Shown: in pieces, positions 41,234 to 49,763 of the stretch | Numbering within the stretch: the first letter of the stretch is position 1 | Layout: each line of letters begins with the position of its first letter | NCBI GenBank assembly: GCA_965215845.1 | Contig: CBDCEL010000004.1 | Location: 124,001-188,000, forward strand | Length of the DNA: 64,000 nt | From: Aurantibacter_A sp965215845 | Lineage (GTDB): Bacteria > Bacteroidota > Bacteroidia > Flavobacteriales > Flavobacteriaceae | Direction: 5' to 3' | The notes under the pieces: generated by a model | Seen by the model: only the letters and a program-made list of their open reading frames with translations | Database searches by the model: none | What the model was told of the DNA's origin: nothing | Program-made: the position numbers and the translations under genes

Positions 41234-43099
41234 TTATAATCTCAAGGTTGCCCCCGCCCGAACGTTTCTACCTTCCGTGGTAAAGCCTATAATCTCTACA
41301 AAATCTTCATTCAACAGATTTTCAAGACTAAAAAAAGCGGTAAGCTTTCCTGGAACCAAATCATGGGAGATGTAAAAATCCAATAATGAATAGGGTTCAA
41401 GCTCTATATCCGAAAAAATGCTAAAGTCGGTATCGAATCGCTGTCCCGTGTACGCATATGAGAGGGAGGCAGCTGTTTTTTCAGAAATATCATATCCGAT
41501 CACTGCATTCAGTTTGTGCTTCGGAATACGAATGGCATTGTCGCCCTTCCGCTCGGTAAAGGTATAATTGGCGTTCAGTTGCAAATCATCCGTTGCATTC
41601 CAAGCGAACTCAAGTTCAAATCCATTTGCATCGATTGTATTATCGGCATTTAAATAGCGAGAATTAACACCGTCGAAAAAAACAAAATTCTCCTCCTTTC
41701 TGTTAAAATAGATTCCGCTCAGACGCAATCCGCTTTCATTATGATATTCGATACCTCCTTCCAAAGTACGATTATCCTCAGGCTCCAAGTCTGGATTGGC
41801 CCCAAAATTACCGAACAATTGTGTCAAAGAAGGCGTAATATAAGAGGTTGCATAAGAGCCCATAAACTTTAGGTAATCTCCGTTCATCTTGATTACATAA
41901 GACGGGTTCAAACTATATACCAGATGATTGCCATATTCCGAATGCAGGTTCATTCGCAATCCGGTATTGAGGTTTAGTCCGAAAGATGAGACATATACGG
42001 CATTGATATATGGGTCTGTTATCGAAAATCTCTTGTTCTCGGCCAATTCTGCCTCGTCATTTATCGCATTCAATCCGACAATTGTATACCACTGATCGTT
42101 GATGGTCAACTTATTGTACAAATCCAGGGCGTAGTTCTTTCCTGAAAATGTAAAAGGAAAAGCACTTATATTTTCGGAATCGTATTCTGCTATGGCGGCA
42201 TTCAAATGCAATGAGCCCTTTTCGTAATTAAGTTCCGCCGATAATCCGGCCCTTTTTTGGTCGCTTATAAATTGATTGTTCGCATCGATTCCCGAAAAAG
42301 AATCATCATAACCGTTCTTTAGCTTCGTATTATTACCATAAAGATTGATCTTAAAAGCATCTGAAAATCGGTAACCCACGTTCATATCTATGTTGAACTT
42401 TGAAAACACATCTTCTTCATTATTAGGCGTTATATTTGCCGACAATCCATCTGAATATCGATTCGAAAATGCCAATTGATAGGTCAGTTTATCAAGGGTA
42501 CCTCCCAATTGCACACTGTTGAATGCCTGTGCCAAACGATAATTTTGATCTTCGGTCGTATGATTGCTACCACGACTGGTCTGAACGACCAAGGCGGCCT
42601 TTTTTTGCGAGGCCTTTTTTGTAGTGATATTGATTACAGCGGTCGCCGCATTCGTTCCATAAAGTGTGCTCGCCGCACCTTTGATGATTTCTATGGACGC
42701 GATATTGGTCGTCGATAGCATTCTAAGGTCATATTCTTGGGAAGCAGACGAAGGATCTGTGACGCGCACCCCATCTATCAATACCAAGGTTTGACGTCCA
42801 CGACCTCCCCTGGCGAATACCCCAAGAACGTTACCATCAAATCCCCTACTTCCAGCAATTTCGAAACCACTGCGCTTGTTGATGACCTCGGCCACCGATT
42901 TGCCTTGATAACGCTCTAATTCTTTCGAAGTAATTTTGATTACCGTCTTACCCGAATTTTCCCGTTTCAGGGCAAAACGGGAATCTGTTACCACGACCTC
43001 ATCCAATTTTTGAAGTTTGATCGAATCATTTTGTGATTGTGAAACCACAGTTGCACATACCAAAGTGGATGCACAAAAACCTAAAATTTTTTTGTTCAT
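41234..43099 (-). CDS. btuB: TonB-dependent vitamin B12 receptor (BtuB-like)
   Basis: A 621-residue outer-membrane receptor: signal peptide (1-20), TonB box region DEVVVTDSR (33-41), plug domain (45-160, with IDGVRVTDPSS and IEIIKGAASTLYGTNAATAVINITTKK) and a 22-strand-type barrel ending GATLRL. Its size is that of BtuB. The cobalamin riboswitch in its leader and the divergent btuFCD genes support B12 or corrinoid as the substrate. Confidence 0.93.
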   Translation of the reverse strand: MNKKILGFCASTLVCATVVSQSQNDSIKLQKLDEVVVTDSRFALKRENSGKTVIKITSKELERYQGKSVAEVINKRSGFEIAGSRGFDGNVLGVFARGGRGRQTLVLIDGVRVTDPSSASQEYDLRMLSTTNIASIEIIKGAASTLYGTNAATAVINITTKKASQKKAALVVQTSRGSNHTTEDQNYRLAQAFNSVQLGGTLDKLTYQLAFSNRYSDGLSANITPNNEEDVFSKFNIDMNVGYRFSDAFKINLYGNNTKLKNGYDDSFSGIDANNQFISDQKRAGLSAELNYEKGSLHLNAAIAEYDSENISAFPFTFSGKNYALDLYNKLTINDQWYTIVGLNAINDEAELAENKRFSITDPYINAVYVSSFGLNLNTGLRMNLHSEYGNHLVYSLNPSYVIKMNGDYLKFMGSYATSYITPSLTQLFGNFGANPDLEPEDNRTLEGGIEYHNESGLRLSGIYFNRKEENFVFFDGVNSRYLNADNTIDANGFELEFAWNATDDLQLNANYTFTERKGDNAIRIPKHKLNAVIGYDISEKTAASLSYAYTGQRFDTDFSIFSDIELEPYSLLDFYISHDLVPGKLTAFFSLENLLNEDFVEIIGFTTEGRNVRAGATLRL

Positions 43100-43184
43100 T
43101 TTGAAAATCTCTAAATCGAGAGAATAACATGTAATTCACATGTAAACCTTTGTCCCGAAAGTTTAACAATCCTTGTTTGAAATT

Positions 43185-43385
43185 GGCAGGTCTCCTGACT
43201 CGTTCAATACTGTTTTGCCTTCCCATACGCCGAAGCGGACAGTGGCTTAGAAGAAAACAGCATCCTTCACTTAATGAGGTGCCAAAACAAGCCTGTCTGT
43301 CGACAGGTAGATTTGGCATGAACTTACAGTTGCGGGAACAGTCTCGGATTCTCACCGAGTTCCCTTTTAATCGACAAGGCCACCA
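43185..43385 (-). ncRNA. Cobalamin riboswitch controlling btuB
   Basis: On the minus strand the conserved pieces appear in order: GGGAAC...GTTCCC arm around GGTGAGAATCC (43364-43334), GCAACTGTAAG next to it, the B12 box AAGCCACTG (43248-43240) and the closing AGTCAGGAGACCTGCC (43200-43185). It ends 85 bases before the btuB ATG. ACATGT repeats (43127-43143) and a small hairpin near the start codon may be part of the expression platform. High cobalamin should switch btuB off. Confidence 0.95.
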
Positions 43386-43411
43386 CGGCCTCATCAAACC
43401 AAAATTCAATG

Positions 43412-43444
43412 CGAATGTAGACAATCTTTTTCCAAAGAATCAAA
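43412..43444 (-). promoter_or_regulatory. btuB riboswitch promoter (TTTG-N21-TACATTCG)
   Basis: On the minus strand, TTTG (43444-43441) is followed after 21 bases by TACATTCG (43419-43412), one mismatch from TAnnTTTG. It lies just upstream of the aptamer. Confidence 0.5.
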
Positions 43445-43450
43445 TAAATG

Positions 43451-43458
43451 TACATTTG
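43451..43458 (+). promoter_or_regulatory. Putative -7 box TACATTTG of btuFCD
   Basis: An exact TAnnTTTG match 22 bases before the TTG start of btuF; interleaved with the divergent btuB promoter. Confidence 0.45.
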
Positions 43459-43480
43459 ACCGCAAATAAAATTCCGAGAC

Positions 43481-44629
43481 TTGAGAAAAATTATAGTAAT
43501 CATTGCACTTTTGGCGCTAGGCTGTAAGGTAGATAAGAAGGAAAAAGGGAAAGTTCTTCCACCTACGAAAACCGAAGCTTTTGAAATCATGTACGCCAAA
43601 GGGTTTTCTTTGGAAAAAAGTGGCGATCTAACGATTCTTAAGGTTTCTTCGCCCTGGCCCAATTCAGAAGGTTCATTTAAATATGCCCTAATCCCCAAGA
43701 CTAAAATGGCGGCGATGACCTTAAATTCCGATGCATATGATGCAATCATCGCCACACCTGTTGAAAGTATGGTCGTGACCTCGACCACCCACATTCCAGC
43801 ATTGGAAGCCTTGAATGTTCTGAACGCACTAAGCGGATTTCCCGATACCCAATATATTTCCTCGAAAAAGACCAGGCAACTGATCAATTCAGGAAAAATC
43901 AAGGAGTTGGGCAACAACGAATCCTTGAATACTGAAATGGTCATTGAACTCAAGCCCGAAGTGATTATTGGTTTTTCAATCAATAGTGAAAACAAGGCGT
44001 ATGAAACCCTACAAAGGGCTAACATACCTGTTGTCTATAATGGGGATTGGACGGAAGAAACTCCGCTTGGTAAAGCGGAGTGGCTCAAATTCTTTGCTCC
44101 CTTTTTCGAATTGGAAAAAGAGGCCGATCGTATTTTCAAGGAAATAGAAAGCTCCTACCAAGAGATAAAGGCCATTGCGCAAAACGCAAAAATCAAACCT
44201 TCGGTTTTGAGCGGGGCCCTATACAAAGATGTATGGTACCTCCCTGGCGGAAACAGTTGGGCGGCCAGGTTTTTGGAAGATGCCAACGCAAATTATCTGT
44301 GGAACGAAACGACCGAATCAGGAAGCCTTTCACTGAGTGTCGAGTCTGTATTGGCGCAGGGCGAAAACGCCGAATTCTGGGTTTCACCTTCCCAATTCAT
44401 ATCATATGAGGAGATGCTGGCCTCTTCAAGGCATTATTCACGTTTCAATGCTTTTCAAAATAAAAACGTCTACACCTTTTCCAAAGCACGGGGAGAAACC
44501 GGTGGCTTGCTCTATTACGAACTTGCCCCCCAACGACCTGATTTGGCATTGAAAGACTTGGTACATATCTTCCATCCTGGGTTGTTACCTGAACACAAAA
44601 CTTTCTTTTTTAAACCTTTGGATGAATAA
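43481..44629 (+). CDS. btuF: Cobalamin ABC transporter substrate-binding lipoprotein (BtuF-like)
   Basis: A 382-residue class III (helical-backbone) binding protein. The start is TTG (43481): it gives a textbook lipoprotein signal MRKIIVIIALLALGC with Cys15, and no ATG is in frame nearby. Two lobes are joined by a long helix; the region VIIGFSINSENKAYETLQRANIPVVYNGDWTEETPLGKAEWLKFFAPFF is typical of BtuF/FecB. It delivers the ligand to the BtuCD permease. Genes with this fold also bind haem or siderophores, but the riboswitch-controlled neighbour argues for B12. It overlaps the permease gene by 8 bases. Confidence 0.88.
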   Translation: MRKIIVIIALLALGCKVDKKEKGKVLPPTKTEAFEIMYAKGFSLEKSGDLTILKVSSPWPNSEGSFKYALIPKTKMAAMTLNSDAYDAIIATPVESMVVTSTTHIPALEALNVLNALSGFPDTQYISSKKTRQLINSGKIKELGNNESLNTEMVIELKPEVIIGFSINSENKAYETLQRANIPVVYNGDWTEETPLGKAEWLKFFAPFFELEKEADRIFKEIESSYQEIKAIAQNAKIKPSVLSGALYKDVWYLPGGNSWAARFLEDANANYLWNETTESGSLSLSVESVLAQGENAEFWVSPSQFISYEEMLASSRHYSRFNAFQNKNVYTFSKARGETGGLLYYELAPQRPDLALKDLVHIFHPGLLPEHKTFFFKPLDE

Positions 44630-45653
44630 AACCAAAACATACCGCATCTCATTTCTGATATTGTTCTTGATGCTGTTGGTGGTTTTTGGCTTTAATATCA
44701 GTACGGGTTCCGTACTTATTCCGATAACTGATACCTTGAACTCGTTGTTCGGGGGAGATGTTCAAAACGAATCTTGGAATTATATTATTTGGGACTATCG
44801 CCTACCCAAGGCCATTACCGCCATTTTGGTCGGTAGTGGTCTTGCGTTAAGCGGACTTTTGATGCAAACGCTTTTCAGGAATCCCTTGGCGGGCCCTTTT
44901 GTATTAGGTATAAGCTCGGGTGCCAGTCTCGGAGCGGCCCTGTTGATCATGGGTTCTTCATTTCTTGCCGGAAGTATTTCCCTTGGATTTATAGGCGATA
45001 TTTCGCTAGTTATTGCCGCAAGTCTAGGCAGTTTTTTGGTTTTGCTAGTTGTAATGACAGTTGCCACACGGGTAAAAGATACCATGGCCCTATTGATTAT
45101 CGGTTTGATGTTCGGCAGCATCACTGCCGCTGTCGTAAGTGTACTTTCGTATTTCACAAGTGCTGAAAAATTGCAGCAATATATTTATTGGTCTTTTGGC
45201 AGTTTGGGTGATTTATCTTGGGTACAGGTCGCTCTTTTATTCGGAATAGTATTATTAGGAGTTTTCATGAGTATCTTTTCCGTGAAATCCTTAAATGCCC
45301 TCTTATTGGGGGAAAACTATGCACAAAGTCTGGGGGTGAATATGAAAAAATCGCGGTACCTCATTATTGTGGCTACGGGCATACTGGCTGGAAGCATTAC
45401 CGCATTTGCCGGGCCAATCGCTTTTGTGGGTCTGGCCGTGCCCCATTTGACAAGACAGGTATTTGATACAATGGATCATCGAATACTTGTGCCGGCCGTT
45501 TTGGTCTATGGAGCGATATTGATGCTTCTATGTGATACAATCGCACAATTGCCAAGTTCGGCCAATGTGCTCCCTATCAACGCAATCACTAGCATCATCG
45601 GGGCACCGGTGGTTATTTGGTTGTTGGTCAGAAAGCGAAAAATGATATTTTAA
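44622..45653 (+). CDS. btuC: Cobalamin ABC transporter permease (BtuC/FecCD family)
   Basis: A 343-residue inner-membrane permease with about ten transmembrane helices. Family motifs include YRLPKAITAILVGSGLALSGLLMQTLFRNPLAGPFVLGISSGASLGAAL and the coupling-helix region GSITAFAGPIAFVGLAVPHLTRQVF. It overlaps btuF by 8 bases. Its stop TAA (45651-45653) comes just before the region where btuD should start. Confidence 0.93.
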   Translation: MNKTKTYRISFLILFLMLLVVFGFNISTGSVLIPITDTLNSLFGGDVQNESWNYIIWDYRLPKAITAILVGSGLALSGLLMQTLFRNPLAGPFVLGISSGASLGAALLIMGSSFLAGSISLGFIGDISLVIAASLGSFLVLLVVMTVATRVKDTMALLIIGLMFGSITAAVVSVLSYFTSAEKLQQYIYWSFGSLGDLSWVQVALLFGIVLLGVFMSIFSVKSLNALLLGENYAQSLGVNMKKSRYLIIVATGILAGSITAFAGPIAFVGLAVPHLTRQVFDTMDHRILVPAVLVYGAILMLLCDTIAQLPSSANVLPINAITSIIGAPVVIWLLVRKRKMIF

Positions 45654-45785
45654 AGTTAGAAAATCAAAGAAGACAGATCACATATAACCCTTTGTGCCAA
45701 AAACCTTGAGGTCGGTTATATCGGTAAGAAAGGCAATTTAGTCATAGCCGATCACATTGATTTCAATGTACTCAAGGGCGAGCTT

Positions 45786-46457
45786 ATGGCCATCATCGGG
45801 GTAAACGGAGTTGGTAAATCAACCTTGCTGCGCACATTGGGCAAGGTGCAACCCAAGCTCTCCGGCGAGGTCATGATCAACGGTCAGTCTTTGGAGAACC
45901 TTAAGCCTTTGCGTTTGGCCTCAGAAATAAGTGTCGTTCTAACAGAACATATCGCCTCTAAGAACATGACAGTTTATGAATTAATTGCCCTTGGTAGATC
46001 GCCTTACACCAATTGGCTTGGAACCTTGACGCAAGACGACAACACGAAAATAGAAGTGGCAATTGATCAAATGGAACTACATTTACTCAAAAATAAAAAG
46101 TGCCATGAACTAAGTGATGGACAGCTGCAGCGAGTCATGATCGCAAGGGCCCTGGCCCAAGACACTTCGGCTATTTTGCTCGACGAACCCACAACTCATC
46201 TAGACCTTTATCACAAAGTCCAAATTTTAAAACTCCTAAAATCCATCGCCCATGAAACGGGCAAAACGATTGTCTTTACCACACATGAAATTGAAATGGC
46301 CATTCAGGTCTGTGACAAGATGTTGATTTTAAACGGGGAACAAAATCCATTTGGAGAGCCCTGCGAGCTGATCGAACAAAAGGCTTTTGAAAAATTGTTT
46401 CCGGCCGATACCGTTTCCTTTGATGCACAAACGGGTTCTTTTCGAATAAAGAAATAA
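45786..46457 (+). CDS. btuD: Cobalamin ABC transporter ATPase (BtuD-like), start codon apparently lost
   Basis: From ATG 45786 the protein has 223 residues with Walker A GVNGVGKST almost at its N-terminus (residues 5-13), ABC signature LSDGQLQRVMIARAL, Walker B AILLDEPTTHLD and the switch histidine in VFTTHE. The usual first 42 residues, including the A-loop tyrosine (LEVGYIG), are encoded in the same frame from 45660, but no ATG, GTG, TTG or CTG occurs there. An in-frame TAG (45657-45659) sits exactly where a start is expected. Real translation may begin at a non-standard codon near 45663, or the gene may be damaged. Confidence 0.82.
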   Translation: MAIIGVNGVGKSTLLRTLGKVQPKLSGEVMINGQSLENLKPLRLASEISVVLTEHIASKNMTVYELIALGRSPYTNWLGTLTQDDNTKIEVAIDQMELHLLKNKKCHELSDGQLQRVMIARALAQDTSAILLDEPTTHLDLYHKVQILKLLKSIAHETGKTIVFTTHEIEMAIQVCDKMLILNGEQNPFGEPCELIEQKAFEKLFPADTVSFDAQTGSFRIKK

Positions 46458-46482
46458 ATATCTTAAACACCGAGTATATCTG

Positions 46483-46556
46483 GGTGAATTCTTTGTACCG
46501 CTCCGCAAAATAATTATTTCACAAAGATTCACCGAGAAACACAGAGGACCACAGAG
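46483..46556. repeat. Inverted repeat with CACAGAG-type extension
   Basis: GGTGAATTCTTTGT (46483-46496) is an inverted copy, with one extra base, of ACAAAGATTCACC (46521-46533). The right arm continues CGAGAAACACAGAGGACCACAGAGAA, which repeats the ACAGAG word. Elements with this CACAGAG/ATTCACC wording recur in many environmental genomes. It lies between btuD and rmuC. Confidence 0.5.
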
Positions 46557-46602
46557 AAATTGAAGTCAAAAATGTATCTTTACCCAAACACTGTGACCAA
46601 GA

Positions 46603-47946
46603 ATGAACGAATACCTCATCTACCTCTTAATCGGACTCGTCTGCTTGGGAATCGGCTATTTTTTAGGCAATTACATTCGTTTGCTTAAAACAAAGTCTGA
46701 ACAGAGCGCCCTGCTCGAACGTGAACAACAATTGAGCAATAATCTCAATGTTCTAAATGAGAAGTTGATGGCCTCGGAGGCCGAAAAAAATGAACTCCGC
46801 CTACAAAAAGAACGCTTGGGCAATCAGATTACCAGATATGAGGCCGATATCGAGAACCTCCAACTAAAAAATGACGAACAAAAGGCGGAAGTAGAAAAGC
46901 TCCAGGAAAAGTTTACCAAGGAATTCGAAAATCTTGCCAACAAGATTTTGGATGAAAAAAGCACCAAGTTCACCGAGCAAAATCAAAAAAACATCAAAAA
47001 TATACTGAATCCCTTGCAGGAGAAAATTCTGCTTTTTGAAAAAAAGGTCGAAGAAAGTCGAAAAGAAAACTATGGTATACATCAGGCATTAAAGGAACAA
47101 TTGCTAAACCTTCAAAATCAGAATCTCAAGATTACCCAAGAGGCCGAAAACCTGACGAAAGCCCTAAAGGGCGATAGTAAAATGCAGGGAAATTGGGGAG
47201 AGCTGGTGCTCGAAAGGGTTTTGGAAAAATCGGGACTCGAAAAAGACCGCGAATATTCTGTGCAGCAAAGTTTCAAATTGGATGACGGCACTCGAGTGAT
47301 GCCCGATGTGATCATTCATCTTCCTGATGGCAAAAAAATGGTCGTCGATTCAAAGGTTTCCTTGACCGATTATGAGCGATACATCAATGCCGAGGATGAG
47401 TCGAAAAGTAAGTTCTTAAAAGACCATGTCAATTCCCTCAGAAAACATGTCGACCAATTGTCCGCCAAAAAATATGAAGACTTGTACGAAATGGAAAGTC
47501 CGGATTTTGTACTTCTCTTTGTTCCCATAGAACCTGCATTTGCGGTCGCCATCAACAACGACAATAGCCTTTACAATAAGGCATTCGAACAGAATATTGT
47601 CATTGTCACCCCATCGACGCTGTTGGCTACATTGCGAACCATAGATAGCATGTGGAATAACGAAAAACAGCAACGAAATGCCATTGAAATCGCCCGTCAA
47701 GCCGGTGCCCTATATGACAAGTTTGAAGGGTTCGTGGGTGACTTGACCAAAGTTGGAAAGAAAATGGACGATGCCAAAAACGAATACAAAGGGGCCATGA
47801 ACAAATTGGTCGAGGGCCGTGGAAATATCATTACGAGCATCGAGAAGCTGAAAAAAATGGGTGCCAAGGCCAAGAAATCGATTCCTGAACCCATTTTAAA
47901 AAGGGCGCAAGAAGACGATTATGAAGAACCAAAGTTAGAACTGTAA
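46603..47946 (+). CDS. rmuC: RmuC family DNA recombination protein
   Basis: A 447-residue protein: N-terminal transmembrane helix (3-22), a long coiled coil (about 30-190, rich in Glu/Lys/Gln heptads) and the RmuC core (about 195-420), with KMQGNWGELVLERVLEKSGL, GTRVMPDVIIHLPDGKKMVVDSKVSL (restriction-nuclease-like PD-(D/E)xK strand) and LFVPIEPAFA. It suppresses inversions at short inverted repeats in E. coli. It is followed four bases later by a small membrane protein gene. Confidence 0.95.
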   Translation: MNEYLIYLLIGLVCLGIGYFLGNYIRLLKTKSEQSALLEREQQLSNNLNVLNEKLMASEAEKNELRLQKERLGNQITRYEADIENLQLKNDEQKAEVEKLQEKFTKEFENLANKILDEKSTKFTEQNQKNIKNILNPLQEKILLFEKKVEESRKENYGIHQALKEQLLNLQNQNLKITQEAENLTKALKGDSKMQGNWGELVLERVLEKSGLEKDREYSVQQSFKLDDGTRVMPDVIIHLPDGKKMVVDSKVSLTDYERYINAEDESKSKFLKDHVNSLRKHVDQLSAKKYEDLYEMESPDFVLLFVPIEPAFAVAINNDNSLYNKAFEQNIVIVTPSTLLATLRTIDSMWNNEKQQRNAIEIARQAGALYDKFEGFVGDLTKVGKKMDDAKNEYKGAMNKLVEGRGNIITSIEKLKKMGAKAKKSIPEPILKRAQEDDYEEPKLEL

Positions 47947-47950
47947 CAAC

Positions 47951-48316
47951 ATGAAAAAAATCCTTTTATTGATTATCGGTGGCCTATTGGTACTTCTTGC
48001 CCTGTACTATGCCTTCATTTATTTTGTGCCGTATAGTCAAGGCTATCGTTCAGGTGAATTGATAAAATTCAGCAACAAAGGGGTCGTCGTGAAGACGTGG
48101 GAAGGTGAAATCAGTCAAGGTATTTCAGGGGCGCAGATTTTCCCGTTTTCGGTATTGGACAAAGAAAAGGAAGTCATCCAAAAATTGAAGGACTACCAAG
48201 GTAAATATGTGAAATTGACATATGTCGAACGCTATGCCACCTTTTTTTGGTTGGGCGACACCAAGTATTTCATTAGCGAGGTAGAGCTTGAACAGTCCCC
48301 ACATTTCAATAATTGA
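47951..48316 (+). CDS. Small membrane-anchored protein of unknown function
   Basis: A 121-residue protein with an N-terminal hydrophobic helix (3-26) and a beta-rich external part with SQGYRSGELIKFSNKGVVVKTWEGEI and YVKLTYVERYATFFWLGDTKYFI. The fold could be a small OB- or SH3-like barrel; that is inference. Orthologues are sometimes mislabelled 6-phosphogluconate dehydrogenase because of genome position. It starts 4 bases after rmuC and its stop abuts the thioesterase start. Confidence 0.78.
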   Translation: MKKILLLIIGGLLVLLALYYAFIYFVPYSQGYRSGELIKFSNKGVVVKTWEGEISQGISGAQIFPFSVLDKEKEVIQKLKDYQGKYVKLTYVERYATFFWLGDTKYFISEVELEQSPHFNN

Positions 48317-48318
48317 AC

Positions 48319-48864
48319 ATGGAAGCCTACAAAACCACTCGAGAATCGCGCGTTTCCATGACCGAGTTAATGCTTCCGTCCCATTCCAATTTTGGTGGAA
48401 AAGTACATGGTGGCCATATATTGGCATTGATGGATCAAGTCGCTTTCGCCTGCGCCTCAAAACATTCACAGTGTTATTGCGTAACCGCCTCGGTAAATAG
48501 AGTCGATTTTTTGTCCCCGGTCGAAGTCGGCGAATTGGTTACCCTTAAAGCCTCTATAAACTATACGGGAAAAACCTCGATGGTCGTTGGCGTTCGGGTC
48601 GAATCAGAGAATGTAAAAACCGGTAAAAAAAGACATTGCAATTCTTCTTATTTCACAATGGTCGCGAAAGATTCAAACGGGAAAAATGCAAGAGTACCGG
48701 GTTTGCTTGTTCAAGACAAAAATGGAATTCGCAGGTTTGCCAGAAGCAAATTTCGAAAAATGTCGGTCTTTGATCGAGACACCAAATTCGACGAGAGCAA
48801 TTTCGATCCTGAAGAATACTTCGATGTTTTAAGAAATGAGAATGTGAAGTTAGAACTTAGTTGA
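48319..48864 (+). CDS. Acyl-CoA thioesterase (hotdog fold)
   Basis: A 181-residue hotdog-fold thioesterase of the YciA/BFIT type. The motif SHSNFGGKVHGGHILALMDQVAFACASKHS contains the active-site region, followed by the VDFLSPVEVGELVTLKASINYTGKTSM strand. It hydrolyses acyl-CoA to free acid. The ATG at 48319 is chosen; an in-frame TTG two codons earlier overlaps the preceding stop. The 3' end overlaps pgl tail to tail by 8 bases. Confidence 0.92.
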   Translation: MEAYKTTRESRVSMTELMLPSHSNFGGKVHGGHILALMDQVAFACASKHSQCYCVTASVNRVDFLSPVEVGELVTLKASINYTGKTSMVVGVRVESENVKTGKKRHCNSSYFTMVAKDSNGKNARVPGLLVQDKNGIRRFARSKFRKMSVFDRDTKFDESNFDPEEYFDVLRNENVKLELS

Positions 48865-49576
48865 GCCGTTCAGCGGCTGCATCATCTAAAAACCAAGTCA
48901 ATTTTCCGGATCCCGGGAACGCCAAATTTGCGGGATACTCATTACAATTACCCTCACCTTTGATCACTTCCCTTACCTTCTCCGCCTTGCCTTCCCCGGT
49001 CACCAAAAAAACCACCTCCTGTGCGTTATTGATAATTTGTCCGGTTATGGTAATACGCTTTTGCCCTGTTTCAGGATGTTCGGCGACCTCACAGTATTTT
49101 TTGGAATGCCATAGATCGATTTGATGCGGAAAAATAGATGCAGTATGTCCGTCATCGCCCATTCCTAATATGACCAAATCGAAATGAGGAACATTTCTCA
49201 TCTTTCTAAGTGCGGCAAACAATAGCTCTGAATAGCGATCCGCCTCATAATCAGGTTTGTTCTCCCCCTTGATGCGATGTATATTATCTTCAGGAATATT
49301 TATTTTCGACAACAAATGATCTTTGGTCATTTTATAGTTACTCTGATCATCGTCGGGAGGTACACATCGTTCGTCTCCCCAATAGAAATATACCTTCGTC
49401 CAATCGATTATGTCGGTATAACTTTTGGCCAACTCGTCGAATACAATTTTGGGAGTGCTGCCGCCTGAAAGAGCAATATGCGCTTCTTTACGGGCCGCAA
49501 TGAAATCAGCCAAAAACTTTGTAAAGTTCTGCGCGACTTTTTGTTTGGTCTTATAAATCTTAATTTCCATAGCCAT
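48857..49576 (-). CDS. pgl: 6-phosphogluconolactonase
   Basis: A 239-residue SugarP_isomerase-like lactonase (DevB type), converting 6-phosphogluconolactone to 6-phosphogluconate. Motifs include ALSGGSTPKIVFDEL, WGDERCVPPDDDQSNYKM, DLVILGMGDDGHTASIFP and the C-terminal PGSGKLTWFLDDAAA. ATG 49570 is an equally good start. It follows zwf in the same direction after 187 bases, so it may be in the zwf operon or have its own promoter. Confidence 0.95.
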   Translation of the reverse strand: MAMEIKIYKTKQKVAQNFTKFLADFIAARKEAHIALSGGSTPKIVFDELAKSYTDIIDWTKVYFYWGDERCVPPDDDQSNYKMTKDHLLSKINIPEDNIHRIKGENKPDYEADRYSELLFAALRKMRNVPHFDLVILGMGDDGHTASIFPHQIDLWHSKKYCEVAEHPETGQKRITITGQIINNAQEVVFLVTGEGKAEKVREVIKGEGNCNEYPANLAFPGSGKLTWFLDDAAAERLN

Positions 49577-49763
49577 TTATTTTAGATCCACTCGTCACCC
49601 CCCTTTTTTCCTAAGAAAGGATAGTTCAGCCGTTTCCGAACCGGGAAGTTCAAAAGTCTAATCCCTTAAAAATTTTAGTACGGTCCAACTTTAAATACAA
49701 ACCCCAACTGCCCTTCCATTAGGGATATGAGCCTCTAGTTTCAAGCATGCGGTATCGGACCAG

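Noticed and set aside
43324..44025. A 233-codon open frame on the minus strand
   Set aside because: It is antisense to btuF and runs into the riboswitch; no domain and inconsistent with the conserved RNA.
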